A stretch of 64,000 bases of DNA from NCBI GenBank assembly GCA_018241265.1, contig JAFEEF010000008.1:1-64000 (forward strand). Reading direction: 5' to 3'. Shown here piece after piece: positions 32,531-40,780 of this stretch. The translations under genes were made by a program, and so were the position numbers. The notes beneath the pieces are model-generated. The model had not been told where the DNA came from. It saw only the letters and a program-made list of their open reading frames with translations, and made no database searches. This stretch comes from Pseudomonadota bacterium (GTDB taxonomy: Bacteria; Pseudomonadota; Gammaproteobacteria; Burkholderiales; Burkholderiaceae_C). Position 1 is the first letter of the stretch, and each line of letters begins with the position of its first letter.

Positions 32531-35257
32531 ATGGCCGACCACGACATCGAGGCGTCGATCCTCGAAGGCAAGCTCTACCCGGCCACCGGCACCGCGCGGC
32601 CGTTGCCGCGCGCGCTTCTCGACGACTGCCCCGAGGTGCTCGACGGTACCCATCCCGTCACGCTCGTCGTCGCCCCGGCGGGCTACGGCAAGTCGACGCT
32701 GATGGCGCGCTGGCACGCGACCCTGGCCGGGCGCGGCGTGTCCTGCGCCTGGCTCTCTCTCGACGAGGACGACCGCGACACGGCGCGCTTCCTGCGCCAT
32801 CTGGTCGCGGCCCTGCAGGCGGCCAACCCGCGCATCGGTGCCGGCGTGGTCGAGCACCTGGCAGGTGACCTCGGTGGCACCGTCAAGCCGCTGCTCGAAG
32901 CGCTCGCCGCCGAGCTGGCGCGGCAGCGGCAGCGCATCGTGCTGTTCCTCGACGACCTGCAGTTCGTCGCGGGCGCCGAAGCGCTCGAGATCATCGGCTG
33001 GCTCGTCAACTACGCACCGCGTGTCCTGCAGCAGGTCATCGGCAGCCGCGAGGACGTGGCCGGCCTGCCGCTGGCGTCGCTGCGCGTGCGCCACCAGCTG
33101 TTCGAGGTCGACACGCGACGGCTCCGGTTCTCCGGCGACGAGGCGGCCGGGCTGCTCTGCCACCGGCTCGGGCGGGCCCTGCCAGCGCGTGAGCTGCAGG
33201 TCCTGCTCGACAAGACCGAGGGCTGGCCGGCGGCGATCGAGCTCGCCGCCTTCGCTCTCGCCGAGGCCGCCGACGCGCGCCGCTTCGTCGAACAATTCGC
33301 CGGCTCCGACAGCAGCGTCGTCGACTACCTCGGCGAGATCGTCCTGGGCCGGCTCGACGCGCGCACCCGGACCTTCGTCTTTCGCATCGCGATGGCCGAT
33401 CGGGTGAACGCGCCGCTGGCCCGGGTGCTCAGCGGCGACGACGATGCCGAGGCCCTGCTCGCGTCGCTGCGCGCGCGCCACCTGTTCCTCATACCGCTCG
33501 ATCGAGACGGCACCTGGGTACGGTTCCATCATCTGGTCGGCGGTTTCTTCCGCGAGCGATTCCGCCGCGCGGCGCCCGACGAGGCCAGGTCCTGCCTGCT
33601 GCGCTGCGCAGACTGGCTGCACGCCGAGGGCATGGTGGAGGAGGCGATCGGCGCCGCGATCCGCGCCGAGGACTGGGCGCGCGCGACCGAGTGGCTGGCC
33701 GCCGCGGTCGAGGAACTCGTGTTCCGGCGCGGCTATCACCAGACGATCCTGCGCTGGATGCAGGCGCTGCCCGACGCCTGGATCGACCGCCACCCGGTCA
33801 TCCGGATCCAGTACGTGTTCGCGCTCGCGTTCCACCCGCAGCTTCCGGCCTACGAGGCGCAGATACATCGCCTGAAGCTGCTGCTCGACGCGCTCGAGGC
33901 CCGGCCGCAGGCCGATCCTGGCATGGTGACCGAGCTGCGCATGGCGATCGAGCTGCAGACGACCGTGTCGGCGGCGCTGCGCGACGAGGGCCGTCTGGGC
34001 GGCGAGCTGGCAGCGGCGTGGCTTGCGCGCTGGCCCGAGGCTCCGCTGCACCGCCGCGGCGCGGTCGGCAACGTCCTGGCGTTCGGCCACAAGAGTGCCG
34101 GGCGCATCGACGAGGGCCTCGCCCAGTGCGCGCTGTCGCGGCGCTGGCTCGAGCAGGTCGAGGGCCACTACTCGCTGGCCTGGACGATCTTCATCGAGGC
34201 CGTGCTGCACCTCAAGCGCGGCAGCTACCTCGACGCCCGCCGCACCTGCGCCGACGGCCTCGACCTGCTCGAACGCCGCCTGCACGGCCACCCGGTGCAC
34301 GCCAGCCTGTTCCACGCGGCGCTCGCCGCCATCGCCTACGAGTTCGACGAGATCGAGCGCGCGGTCGAGCATGTGGACCTCGCGATGGCGAACGTCGACG
34401 CCTACGGGCCGGCCGACGCCCTGATCGTGGCCCACCTGACGCAGGCTCGCCTGCAGCGGCTGCGGCGCGACGAGGAGAGTGCCCTGGCGATCCTGCGCGC
34501 TGGGCAGGAGCTCGGCGCCCGGCGCGGCCTGCGCCGCGTCGGCGTGACCCTGGCCGCCGAAGAGTGCAACCATCTCGCGCGCATCGGTCGCCACGAGGAA
34601 GCCCGCATCGTCGCGACCCGATTCGGTTTCGATCGCCTGCCGAGCCAGGGCGCGGCGGGTGCGCTGAGCGACGACAAGGCGCTGCGGGCGGCCTCGCGCT
34701 ACCTGTTGAAGCAGGCGCCCGGGCTGGTCGTGGAGGCGCTCGGCCCGATGATCGAAGACTGCGCCCGGCGGCGGCTTGCGCGCCGCGGCGTCGAGGTGCT
34801 GCTGCTGCGCGCGCTGGGCCGCAGCGAGCTGGGCGACGCGGACGGCGCGCTGGCCGACATGCAGCGCGCCCTGGAAGTCGCCGCACCGTGCGGCTTCGTG
34901 CGCGTGTTTCTCGACGAGCTGGCGGACCTGCGGCCGCTGGTCGAGCGGCTCTCCCCCGAGCGCCTGCGCGGTTCGGCAGCCGGGCCGCAGGCCAGCCGGC
35001 TGCAGGCGCAGTTGCGCGGGCTAGAGGCCACGGGCACGGGCACATCCCCCGACGCCGCTGCCGTCGACCAGTTGACCAAGCGCGAGATCGTGATCCTGAA
35101 GCGGCTGGACTCCGGAATGAGCAACCGGGAGATCGCCGAGGCGATGTTCATCTCCGAGGGCACCCTGAAGTGGCACCTCCACAACATCTACGGCAAGCTC
35201 GACGTCAAGAACCGGTCCGGCGCGATGACGCGAGCGCGGGGGATCGGCATCCTCTAG
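32531..35257 (+). CDS. MalT-like LuxR-family ATP-dependent regulator
   Basis: This 908-aa STAND-type regulator has a P-loop APAGYGKST (residues 48-56), a Walker B-like FLDDLQFV (about 139), a winged-helix and TPR-like helical middle, and a C-terminal LuxR HTH (LTKREIVILKRLDSGMSNREIAEAMFISEGTLK region) in the last 65 residues. The layout and length match MalT. The ATG at 32531 is used; an upstream GTG at about 32483 is possible. It would integrate an unknown ligand and ATP to activate transcription, perhaps of the neighbouring alkylsulfatase-like or fatty-acid genes. Confidence 0.92.
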   Translation: MADHDIEASILEGKLYPATGTARPLPRALLDDCPEVLDGTHPVTLVVAPAGYGKSTLMARWHATLAGRGVSCAWLSLDEDDRDTARFLRHLVAALQAANPRIGAGVVEHLAGDLGGTVKPLLEALAAELARQRQRIVLFLDDLQFVAGAEALEIIGWLVNYAPRVLQQVIGSREDVAGLPLASLRVRHQLFEVDTRRLRFSGDEAAGLLCHRLGRALPARELQVLLDKTEGWPAAIELAAFALAEAADARRFVEQFAGSDSSVVDYLGEIVLGRLDARTRTFVFRIAMADRVNAPLARVLSGDDDAEALLASLRARHLFLIPLDRDGTWVRFHHLVGGFFRERFRRAAPDEARSCLLRCADWLHAEGMVEEAIGAAIRAEDWARATEWLAAAVEELVFRRGYHQTILRWMQALPDAWIDRHPVIRIQYVFALAFHPQLPAYEAQIHRLKLLLDALEARPQADPGMVTELRMAIELQTTVSAALRDEGRLGGELAAAWLARWPEAPLHRRGAVGNVLAFGHKSAGRIDEGLAQCALSRRWLEQVEGHYSLAWTIFIEAVLHLKRGSYLDARRTCADGLDLLERRLHGHPVHASLFHAALAAIAYEFDEIERAVEHVDLAMANVDAYGPADALIVAHLTQARLQRLRRDEESALAILRAGQELGARRGLRRVGVTLAAEECNHLARIGRHEEARIVATRFGFDRLPSQGAAGALSDDKALRAASRYLLKQAPGLVVEALGPMIEDCARRRLARRGVEVLLLRALGRSELGDADGALADMQRALEVAAPCGFVRVFLDELADLRPLVERLSPERLRGSAAGPQASRLQAQLRGLEATGTGTSPDAAAVDQLTKREIVILKRLDSGMSNREIAEAMFISEGTLKWHLHNIYGKLDVKNRSGAMTRARGIGIL

Positions 35258-35442
35258 GGCAGCGCCCCCGCGGTGTTCGGCGGCGGTACGAAGGGGCGAC
35301 GCGCTCGGGCATGCGCATCGGAGCCGGCCAGACGAAGGTCAAGCGTCCGGCAAACTGGCTCGGCGATGACGATGCGGTCCGGTTTCGATCGTCGGTGGGC
35401 GTCCCCCGCCGTGTCGTCGCGCCGGCACGCGACGCCTGGCGT

Positions 35443-35660
35443 CAGGCCTGGGCCGAGCCCGCGCGCGCGAGCGAGCGCTCGGGGTTGACCGTGATCCAGC
35501 CGACGATGGCGCCGACGGCGAGCAAGGCGCGACGCCCGAGAAGCGGCCGCGTGCATCGCGCGAGCTCCAACCGCGCGTCAGCAGGCGCTGCGACAGCGCC
35601 GATGCGACCAGGACGAGCGGGATCGTGATCGCATCCCGGCGTCCGTCTTCCGCGGTCCGT
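35443..35660 (-). pseudogene. Frameshifted small membrane-protein remnant
   Basis: On the minus strand a hydrophobic segment DAITIPLVLVASALSQRLLTRG (near 35,640-35,575) is followed, after a one-base shift near 35,530, by LLAVGAIVGWITVNPERS and a stop at about 35,442. The two hydrophobic parts read like one protein split by a frameshift. Its start would overlap the 3' end of the gene ending at 35674. No family is recognised and a sequencing error is possible. Confidence 0.4.
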
Positions 35661-35673
35661 CCGACAGTGCGGT

Positions 35674-37377
35674 TCAGCCGCCGACGCGCAGCACGGCGCC
35701 GGCCAGCGCGGCGTCGCCTTCGATGCGGATCTCGCCGGCGTCCACCAATGCCTGCGCCTTCGCTTCGCGCCCGACCAGGCGTGCCCAGGCGTCGAAGGGT
35801 ATCGTCAGCACGGCGTCCGCCGCCCCCGCGCCCTGCGCGATTTGCACGACGCCGTGGCGCAGTTGCAGCGTGAATGCGACGTCGGGGTCGCTGAAGTTCA
35901 GCACGATGCGGCGCGGACCGTCGGCGCTGAGCTGCGGCGGCAACTGGAAGCGCAGCCCGTTGACATAGGTCGCCGGCGGCATCTGGCGCACCATGCCGGC
36001 GTTGACGAAGCGGATCGGCGGGATCCGCGTATCGACCTTGCCTTCGAGCTCGCGCGCCTGCGTCAGGTACCACGAGCGCGTGTTGGCCGCGGTGGTCGCC
36101 TGCCCCATCGACCTCAGCGCGCGCGCCTTCAGCCGGCGATTCGATTCGTCGTCGAAGCCGCCGTCGAGCAGCCAGCCGGCCATCTGCGCCGCCCAGGCGT
36201 ATTCGCGCCGGTCCAGGGCGTCGCGCACCGCGTCGGCGACGCGCGCCGGCCCGCCGGCCAGCGCGATCGTGCGCGTGGCCTGCTCGGCCGGGCTCGGCCG
36301 GTGCAGCTCCGTCGTGTCCTTGCCGAACCAGCCCACCAGGCCGGCGTAGATCTGCCGCACGTGGAACGGCAGCTCGCCGTAGAACTGGCCCGTCAGGCGG
36401 CCGCGCGCGAGCGCCTCGGGGAGCCGGACGAAGTCGACCAGTTCGTCCGGCGACAGGCCGGCATTGATGCCGCGCACGGTCTGGTCGTAGGTGAACTGGA
36501 TCGTGTCGCGGTACTCGGTGACCGCCTGGCGGATCGCCTCGCGGCCGTGCAGCGGCACGCCGTGCACGCCGACCAGGTGCTCGGGCGCGAGCTCGATGAT
36601 CCTGTCCAGGCCGCGCAGCAGCTCCACCGGGTTGCGGAAGACGTCGCCGCGCAGCGTGTAGATGTTGAACATCGCCGGCCAGGCGATGTTGTTGATCACC
36701 GTGCCGGTCTCGGGCAGCGAGATCAGCAGGGTGTCGTCGGTGTCTCCCCAGGTGTGGAAGAACTGCATGCGGACGCCGTCGATCTCGACGGTCCGGCCAT
36801 CGGTGGTCGTCCGGTTGGGGCGCACGAAGCCGGTCGTCGGCTGGTACTTGTCGAACTCGAACACGAACGGGCCCAGCCCCTGGTGCGACATCGCGTCCTC
36901 GCCTTCGCGTGGCAGGAACATGCCGAACTGGATCGCTGCGCGGCGGATGAAGGTGGGCGACAGGTCGCCCACCATGCGCAGCATGTTGCGCATCAGGTCG
37001 GGATGGGCCCAGACCTCGACCTGGTCCTCGTGCCCCGCGGGCACCCAGGCGCGCGAGCCGAAGATGTAATGGCTGTGCGTGTACAGCAGCGACGACAGCG
37101 GCTTGTCGCAGACGCGGCCGAAATCTTCCTGGTGCATGCGCGCCTGCTCGATGCAGTCGCCGGTGTCGACGACGATGAGGCCGCGCCGGCCCTCGATCGC
37201 GGTGCTGTTGCCGAGGCAGGCGCCGACGTGGCACCACACGCCGGGCGCCACCGCGTGCACCTTGCGCTCGAACTGGCGTCCGTGCTCGCTGTAGGCGCGG
37301 TGGGCGACTTCGCCGCGCGGGCCGATGCCGATGTCGGCCGGGGCGCCCATGTAGACGGAACGGGGGATCGTGGTCAT
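35674..37377 (-). CDS. Alkylsulfatase-like metallo-beta-lactamase protein with altered metal motif
   Basis: This 567-aa protein has the three-part layout of SdsA1-type alkylsulfatases: an N-terminal metallo-beta-lactamase domain (about 40-310), a helical dimerisation domain (about 320-440) and a C-terminal SCP2-like substrate domain (about 450-567). The signature loop reads LLYTHSHYIFGSRAWV. Classical enzymes have THxHxDHxxG, and here the Asp-His pair of the second metal site is missing. It may therefore use one metal, another substrate, or be inactive. The ribosome-binding site CCAAGGAGACA is shared with other genes of this region. It follows the DUF1254 gene by 32 bp in the same operon. Confidence 0.85.
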   Translation of the reverse strand: MTTIPRSVYMGAPADIGIGPRGEVAHRAYSEHGRQFERKVHAVAPGVWCHVGACLGNSTAIEGRRGLIVVDTGDCIEQARMHQEDFGRVCDKPLSSLLYTHSHYIFGSRAWVPAGHEDQVEVWAHPDLMRNMLRMVGDLSPTFIRRAAIQFGMFLPREGEDAMSHQGLGPFVFEFDKYQPTTGFVRPNRTTTDGRTVEIDGVRMQFFHTWGDTDDTLLISLPETGTVINNIAWPAMFNIYTLRGDVFRNPVELLRGLDRIIELAPEHLVGVHGVPLHGREAIRQAVTEYRDTIQFTYDQTVRGINAGLSPDELVDFVRLPEALARGRLTGQFYGELPFHVRQIYAGLVGWFGKDTTELHRPSPAEQATRTIALAGGPARVADAVRDALDRREYAWAAQMAGWLLDGGFDDESNRRLKARALRSMGQATTAANTRSWYLTQARELEGKVDTRIPPIRFVNAGMVRQMPPATYVNGLRFQLPPQLSADGPRRIVLNFSDPDVAFTLQLRHGVVQIAQGAGAADAVLTIPFDAWARLVGREAKAQALVDAGEIRIEGDAALAGAVLRVGG

Positions 37378-37409
37378 GGCTGATGTCTCCTTGGATCGTT
37401 GGGGGGCGG

Positions 37410-38765
37410 TCAGCCGATGCGGCGCACGGGCGGCGGCGCGTAGCTCTGGTCCTGCACCGACGGGCCGGGCAGGTAGGTGCGCAGGAACAGGTTGAAGCGG
37501 CCCTGGGGCGTCGGCAGCCAGTTGGCGCGCCGGCTCTCGTCGGTCGGCGCCTCGTGCTGCATCAGGATCTCGAGCGACCCGTCGGCGCCGTAGACCAGGC
37601 CGTCGACGAGGCTGCTGATGCCGTAGCGCTTGATCGGGTTGTCGACCATGTTGAAGCGCTCGTCGTACAGCGTCACCGACCAGAAGGCGCGCGCTTGCGG
37701 GATCTCGTCGGCGCGCAGGTGCAGCACGTAGGCATGCTCGCCGCTCAGGTCGGCGCCGTCGGCATCGACGAAGGTGCGCAGCTTGGTCGACTGCTCGATC
37801 CAGTGCTCGACGATGCCGGAGAACGACTGCGGCGTGGCGCGGCCGAGGAAGTCGTGCACGCTGGCCATGCGGCCCCAGTTGCGGTCGCCGTAGAACCAGC
37901 CGTTGACCTGCCTGGTGGCGCCGCCGGCACGCGCGACCTGGGCGAACAGCCGCGGGCCGTCCTGCAGCGCGCGCTGCAGGCCGCGCCGCGTCGCCGCGTC
38001 GAGCGACTCGAGCGGTTGCTCGGCGTAGGGCCCGAGGCCGACGCGGCCGAACTGGCGCAGCAGCGCCTCGTCGCGTGCCGGCGGCGGGTTCTCCTGCAGC
38101 GCGGCGTTCATCGTCGCGAAGTCGGCCAGCGGCTGGTCGGGCGCGCAGGGCACCGCGACGTCGCGCCGCTCGGATGGCGTGCTGCCGTCGAGCCAACTGG
38201 ACAGCGGCTTGACGTAGATCTGCCGCTGCACGTCGCGCGCGGCCGCGAGGTCGTCGCCACCGGGCGACGAGACGCGCGCCACCATGAAGGCGCTCGGCGT
38301 CGGCGAACGCAGCACGATGTCGATGCCCTCGGGCGTGCTGCCTTGCCAGTCGGGGCCGACGACGAGCGCGGTCTGCGCCTTGCCGCCGTTGACGCTCGGG
38401 CCGACGTAGCCGAACAGGTCGGAATAGAACTCGGCGAGCTGGATGCTGACGTAGCGCTCGCCGCAATCGGGGGCGTGCACGACCACCGGCTCGGCGCCGA
38501 GTTCGAGCCAGCCGATCGAGTAGATGCCGTCGCGGTAGGGCGAGCCGCCGTACTGCTCCTCGTGGCTGGACAGGCGCGGGACGTGGAACAGCTTGTTCAG
38601 CGGCGTGTCGATCACGCCGACCGGCTTGCGAACCATGCCGAAGCGCAGCTTCGTGAAGTAGACCGCCGGGAAGCCGTAGGCATAGGCCTGCATGCCGACC
38701 AGGTAGGCCCAGGATTCGCGCCAATCGGCGCTGCCGACGTCGAGGGGGGAAGTCGTTTCGTTCAT
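37410..38765 (-). CDS. DUF1254/DUF1214 domain protein
   Basis: This 451-aa protein shows the typical DUF1254 start (WAYLVGMQAYAYGFPAVYF, then VIDTPLNKLFHVPRL and SIGWLELGAEPVVV) and the DUF1214 end (FWSVTLYDERFNMVDNPIKRYGI and a region near NWLPTP). Its function is not established. Proteins of this family often accompany catabolic or surfactant-related genes. No signal peptide is seen. It is the first gene of a two-gene operon with the alkylsulfatase-like gene and is divergent from the Crp/Fnr-type regulator at 38896. Confidence 0.88.
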   Translation of the reverse strand: MNETTSPLDVGSADWRESWAYLVGMQAYAYGFPAVYFTKLRFGMVRKPVGVIDTPLNKLFHVPRLSSHEEQYGGSPYRDGIYSIGWLELGAEPVVVHAPDCGERYVSIQLAEFYSDLFGYVGPSVNGGKAQTALVVGPDWQGSTPEGIDIVLRSPTPSAFMVARVSSPGGDDLAAARDVQRQIYVKPLSSWLDGSTPSERRDVAVPCAPDQPLADFATMNAALQENPPPARDEALLRQFGRVGLGPYAEQPLESLDAATRRGLQRALQDGPRLFAQVARAGGATRQVNGWFYGDRNWGRMASVHDFLGRATPQSFSGIVEHWIEQSTKLRTFVDADGADLSGEHAYVLHLRADEIPQARAFWSVTLYDERFNMVDNPIKRYGISSLVDGLVYGADGSLEILMQHEAPTDESRRANWLPTPQGRFNLFLRTYLPGPSVQDQSYAPPPVRRIG

Positions 38766-38895
38766 CGCTGTCTCCGAGGTAAAAGGGGGGGCCGAGCGCC
38801 ACGTCCAGGGCTCGCACCGGCGGCATCGAGGCCGTTCCGAAACGTTAGGTGCGATGCGCCGCACCGCGACGTCGCCGGTCTAGACTTCTGTCGTG

Positions 38896-39645
38896 ATGCA
38901 GACACAAGACGCCTTCGCATCGGCCTACCGCGTGCTGGCGCAGCGGCTGCTGGCGCAGGCGCCGGGCTTCGCCCGCTGCCCGCCCGAGGTCGTGGCCGAC
39001 CTGATCGAAGAGGCCGTGGTGACACGCGCCGCGGCGCGCGAGCTGCTGTTGCGGCGGAACGAGCATTCGGATCACCTGCTGCTCGTCGTCGAAGGCGCAC
39101 TCGAGGCGCGGATCGACCTCGGCGGCGGCCGGCGCCACCTGCTGAGCTTCATGCTGCCGGGCATGCTGGCCGGCTACCTGTCGTTCCTTGACCAGGGGGT
39201 CCAGCCGCACGACCTGGTGGCGCACGTGCCGTCGGTGCTGCTGCGCATGCCGGAGGCGGCAGTGCGGCGGCTCTGCCGCACCCGGTTCGAGCTCGGGCAG
39301 GCGTTCCAGACCCAGCTCGCGGCACGGCTGCGCCTGATGTACGAGCTGCACGCCTACAGCCTGAGCTTCTCGCTGCGCGACCGGCTGACGCGGCAGCTCG
39401 TGATGCTGGCGGATTCGGTCGGCGTGCGCCGCGGCGAGCAATGGATGCTGGACGTGCAGATGTCGCAGGCCGACCTCGCCGACCTGCTCGGCGCCGGCCG
39501 GCAGGCCATCAACGCCGAGCTTCAGCGGCTGCAGGACGAGGGGCTCGTCAGCATCGGCCGCTCGCGCATCCGGGTCCTGGATCTGGCGGCATTGCGCGCC
39601 CGCATACCCGAGGGCCTGCCGGCGGCGCTGCTGCGCATCGTCTGA
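38896..39645 (+). CDS. Crp/Fnr-family transcriptional regulator
   Basis: This 249-aa regulator has an N-terminal cyclic-nucleotide-binding-type beta roll (about 25-150, ending in a long dimer helix). Its C-terminal HTH_Crp domain includes MSQADLADLLGAGRQAINAELQRLQDEGLV. No Fnr-type cysteine cluster is present, so it is not an obvious iron-sulfur sensor. A GTG three bases earlier (38893) is an equal start option. Being divergent from the DUF1254/alkylsulfatase operon with about 130 bp between, it is the likely regulator of that operon. Confidence 0.9.
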   Translation: MQTQDAFASAYRVLAQRLLAQAPGFARCPPEVVADLIEEAVVTRAAARELLLRRNEHSDHLLLVVEGALEARIDLGGGRRHLLSFMLPGMLAGYLSFLDQGVQPHDLVAHVPSVLLRMPEAAVRRLCRTRFELGQAFQTQLAARLRLMYELHAYSLSFSLRDRLTRQLVMLADSVGVRRGEQWMLDVQMSQADLADLLGAGRQAINAELQRLQDEGLVSIGRSRIRVLDLAALRARIPEGLPAALLRIV

Positions 39646-39679
39646 ACGGCGGGCGGCGGACCCGCGCGGGCGGCCGGCG

Positions 39680-39919
39680 TCAGCGGCGGCGCAGCAGTGC
39701 GGCGATGTCCTGCCAGCCGAGCGCCGCCAGCGCGTTCGCGTCGGACCATGCGAGCCGCAGCGCGGCGACTGCCAGCCCACCCAGGCGGGTCGCGCTGTGC
39801 AGCGGCCCGGCGAGGCGCATCACGTGGCAGACGCTGCGCCATTCGCCCGCACGCTCGCGCGCCAGCGCCAGGCCGTGCGAGACGAAGGTTGGGCGTGCGG
39901 GGGCGCGGCGGCCGTGCAT
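39680..39919 (-). CDS. Small hypothetical protein coupled to the SDR gene
   Basis: This 79-aa frame begins one base after the TGA of the SDR gene (TGA-G-ATG), which suggests translational coupling and is the main reason to call it. It is Arg- and Ala-rich (RRAPARPTFVSHGLALARERAGEW) with a hydrophobic middle. No family is recognised. It could be spurious in this GC-rich DNA. Confidence 0.5.
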   Translation of the reverse strand: MHGRRAPARPTFVSHGLALARERAGEWRSVCHVMRLAGPLHSATRLGGLAVAALRLAWSDANALAALGWQDIAALLRRR

Positions 39920-39920
39920 C

Positions 39921-40760
39921 TCAGGCCCCCGCCGGGGCTGCGAGCGCACGCGCGGCACCGGCGTTGAACAGCGCCGAGCCGGCGAGGTTCTGGCCACCGT
40001 CGCAGACGACGACGCAGCCGGTGACGTACGAGGCCAGCGGCGACGCCAGCACCGCCGCCATCCGGCCGATGTCGTCGACCGTGCCCATGCGGCCGAGCGG
40101 CACGCCGGCGAGCATCGTGTCGGCATCGAACAGGCGCTTGACGCCTTCGGTGCCTTCGATCGGTCCCGGCACGATCGAATTGCAGCGGATGCCGTGCGGC
40201 CCCCATTCGAGCGCCAGGTTGCGCATCAGCATGTCGATGCCCGCCTTCGCGGCGCCGACATGGGCCTGGAAGGCATGCGGCATGTAGGCCATGCCGGCGG
40301 AGATGAACAGCACGCAGCCGCGGGTGCGGCGCAGCTGGTCGAACGCGGCGCGGGCAGCGTTGAACGAGCCGAGCAGGTCGATGTCGATCACGCTCTTGAA
40401 GCCGTTCGGCGACAGCCGCTCGGCCGGAGCGACGAAGTTGCCGGCGGCACCGCACACCAGGACATCGACCTGGCCGAGCTCGGCCTCGCTGCGCGCCAGT
40501 GCCGCTTCGAGGGCGGCGTAGTCGCGCACGTCGGCGGCGACGGCGCAGACCTGGGCGCCGTGCGCGCGGAGCTCGCTCGCAGCGGCGTCGAGCCTGGCCT
40601 GCGTGCGGCCGCAGATCGCGACCCTGGCGCCGAGCGCGGCGAAGGTCTGCGCGACGCCCAGGTTGATGCCGCTGCCGCCGCCGGTGACGAACACCGTCTT
40701 GCCCTGGAACAGGTCGAGCGGCAGCAGGCGTTGGACGAGGGGCGTGGAGTCGGGTGCCAT
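39921..40760 (-). CDS. SDR oxidoreductase, 2,4-dienoyl-CoA reductase-like
   Basis: This 279-aa short-chain dehydrogenase has the cofactor motif GGGSGIN (27-33). CGAAGNFVAPAERLSPNGFKSVIDID is characteristic of the dienoyl-CoA reductase branch, in which the usual active-site Tyr is replaced; here ISAGMAYMPHAFQAHVGAAKAG has Lys without the YxxxK Tyr in the normal place. This branch reduces 2,4-dienoyl-CoA with NADPH during unsaturated fatty acid degradation. It lies 20 bp downstream of an acyl-CoA dehydrogenase gene, consistent with beta-oxidation. Confidence 0.85.
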   Translation of the reverse strand: MAPDSTPLVQRLLPLDLFQGKTVFVTGGGSGINLGVAQTFAALGARVAICGRTQARLDAAASELRAHGAQVCAVAADVRDYAALEAALARSEAELGQVDVLVCGAAGNFVAPAERLSPNGFKSVIDIDLLGSFNAARAAFDQLRRTRGCVLFISAGMAYMPHAFQAHVGAAKAGIDMLMRNLALEWGPHGIRCNSIVPGPIEGTEGVKRLFDADTMLAGVPLGRMGTVDDIGRMAAVLASPLASYVTGCVVVCDGGQNLAGSALFNAGAARALAAPAGA

Positions 40761-40780
40761 GGTGGTCTCTTCCCCTCGCG

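Noticed and set aside
32402-34594. 730-aa open frame on the minus strand opposite the MalT-like gene
   Set aside because: GC-rich shadow frame: the plus strand has the Walker and LuxR motifs, and the antisense text is low-complexity.
35842-37383. Long plus-strand open frame opposite the alkylsulfatase-like gene
   Set aside because: Shadow of a gene with clear domain motifs on the minus strand.
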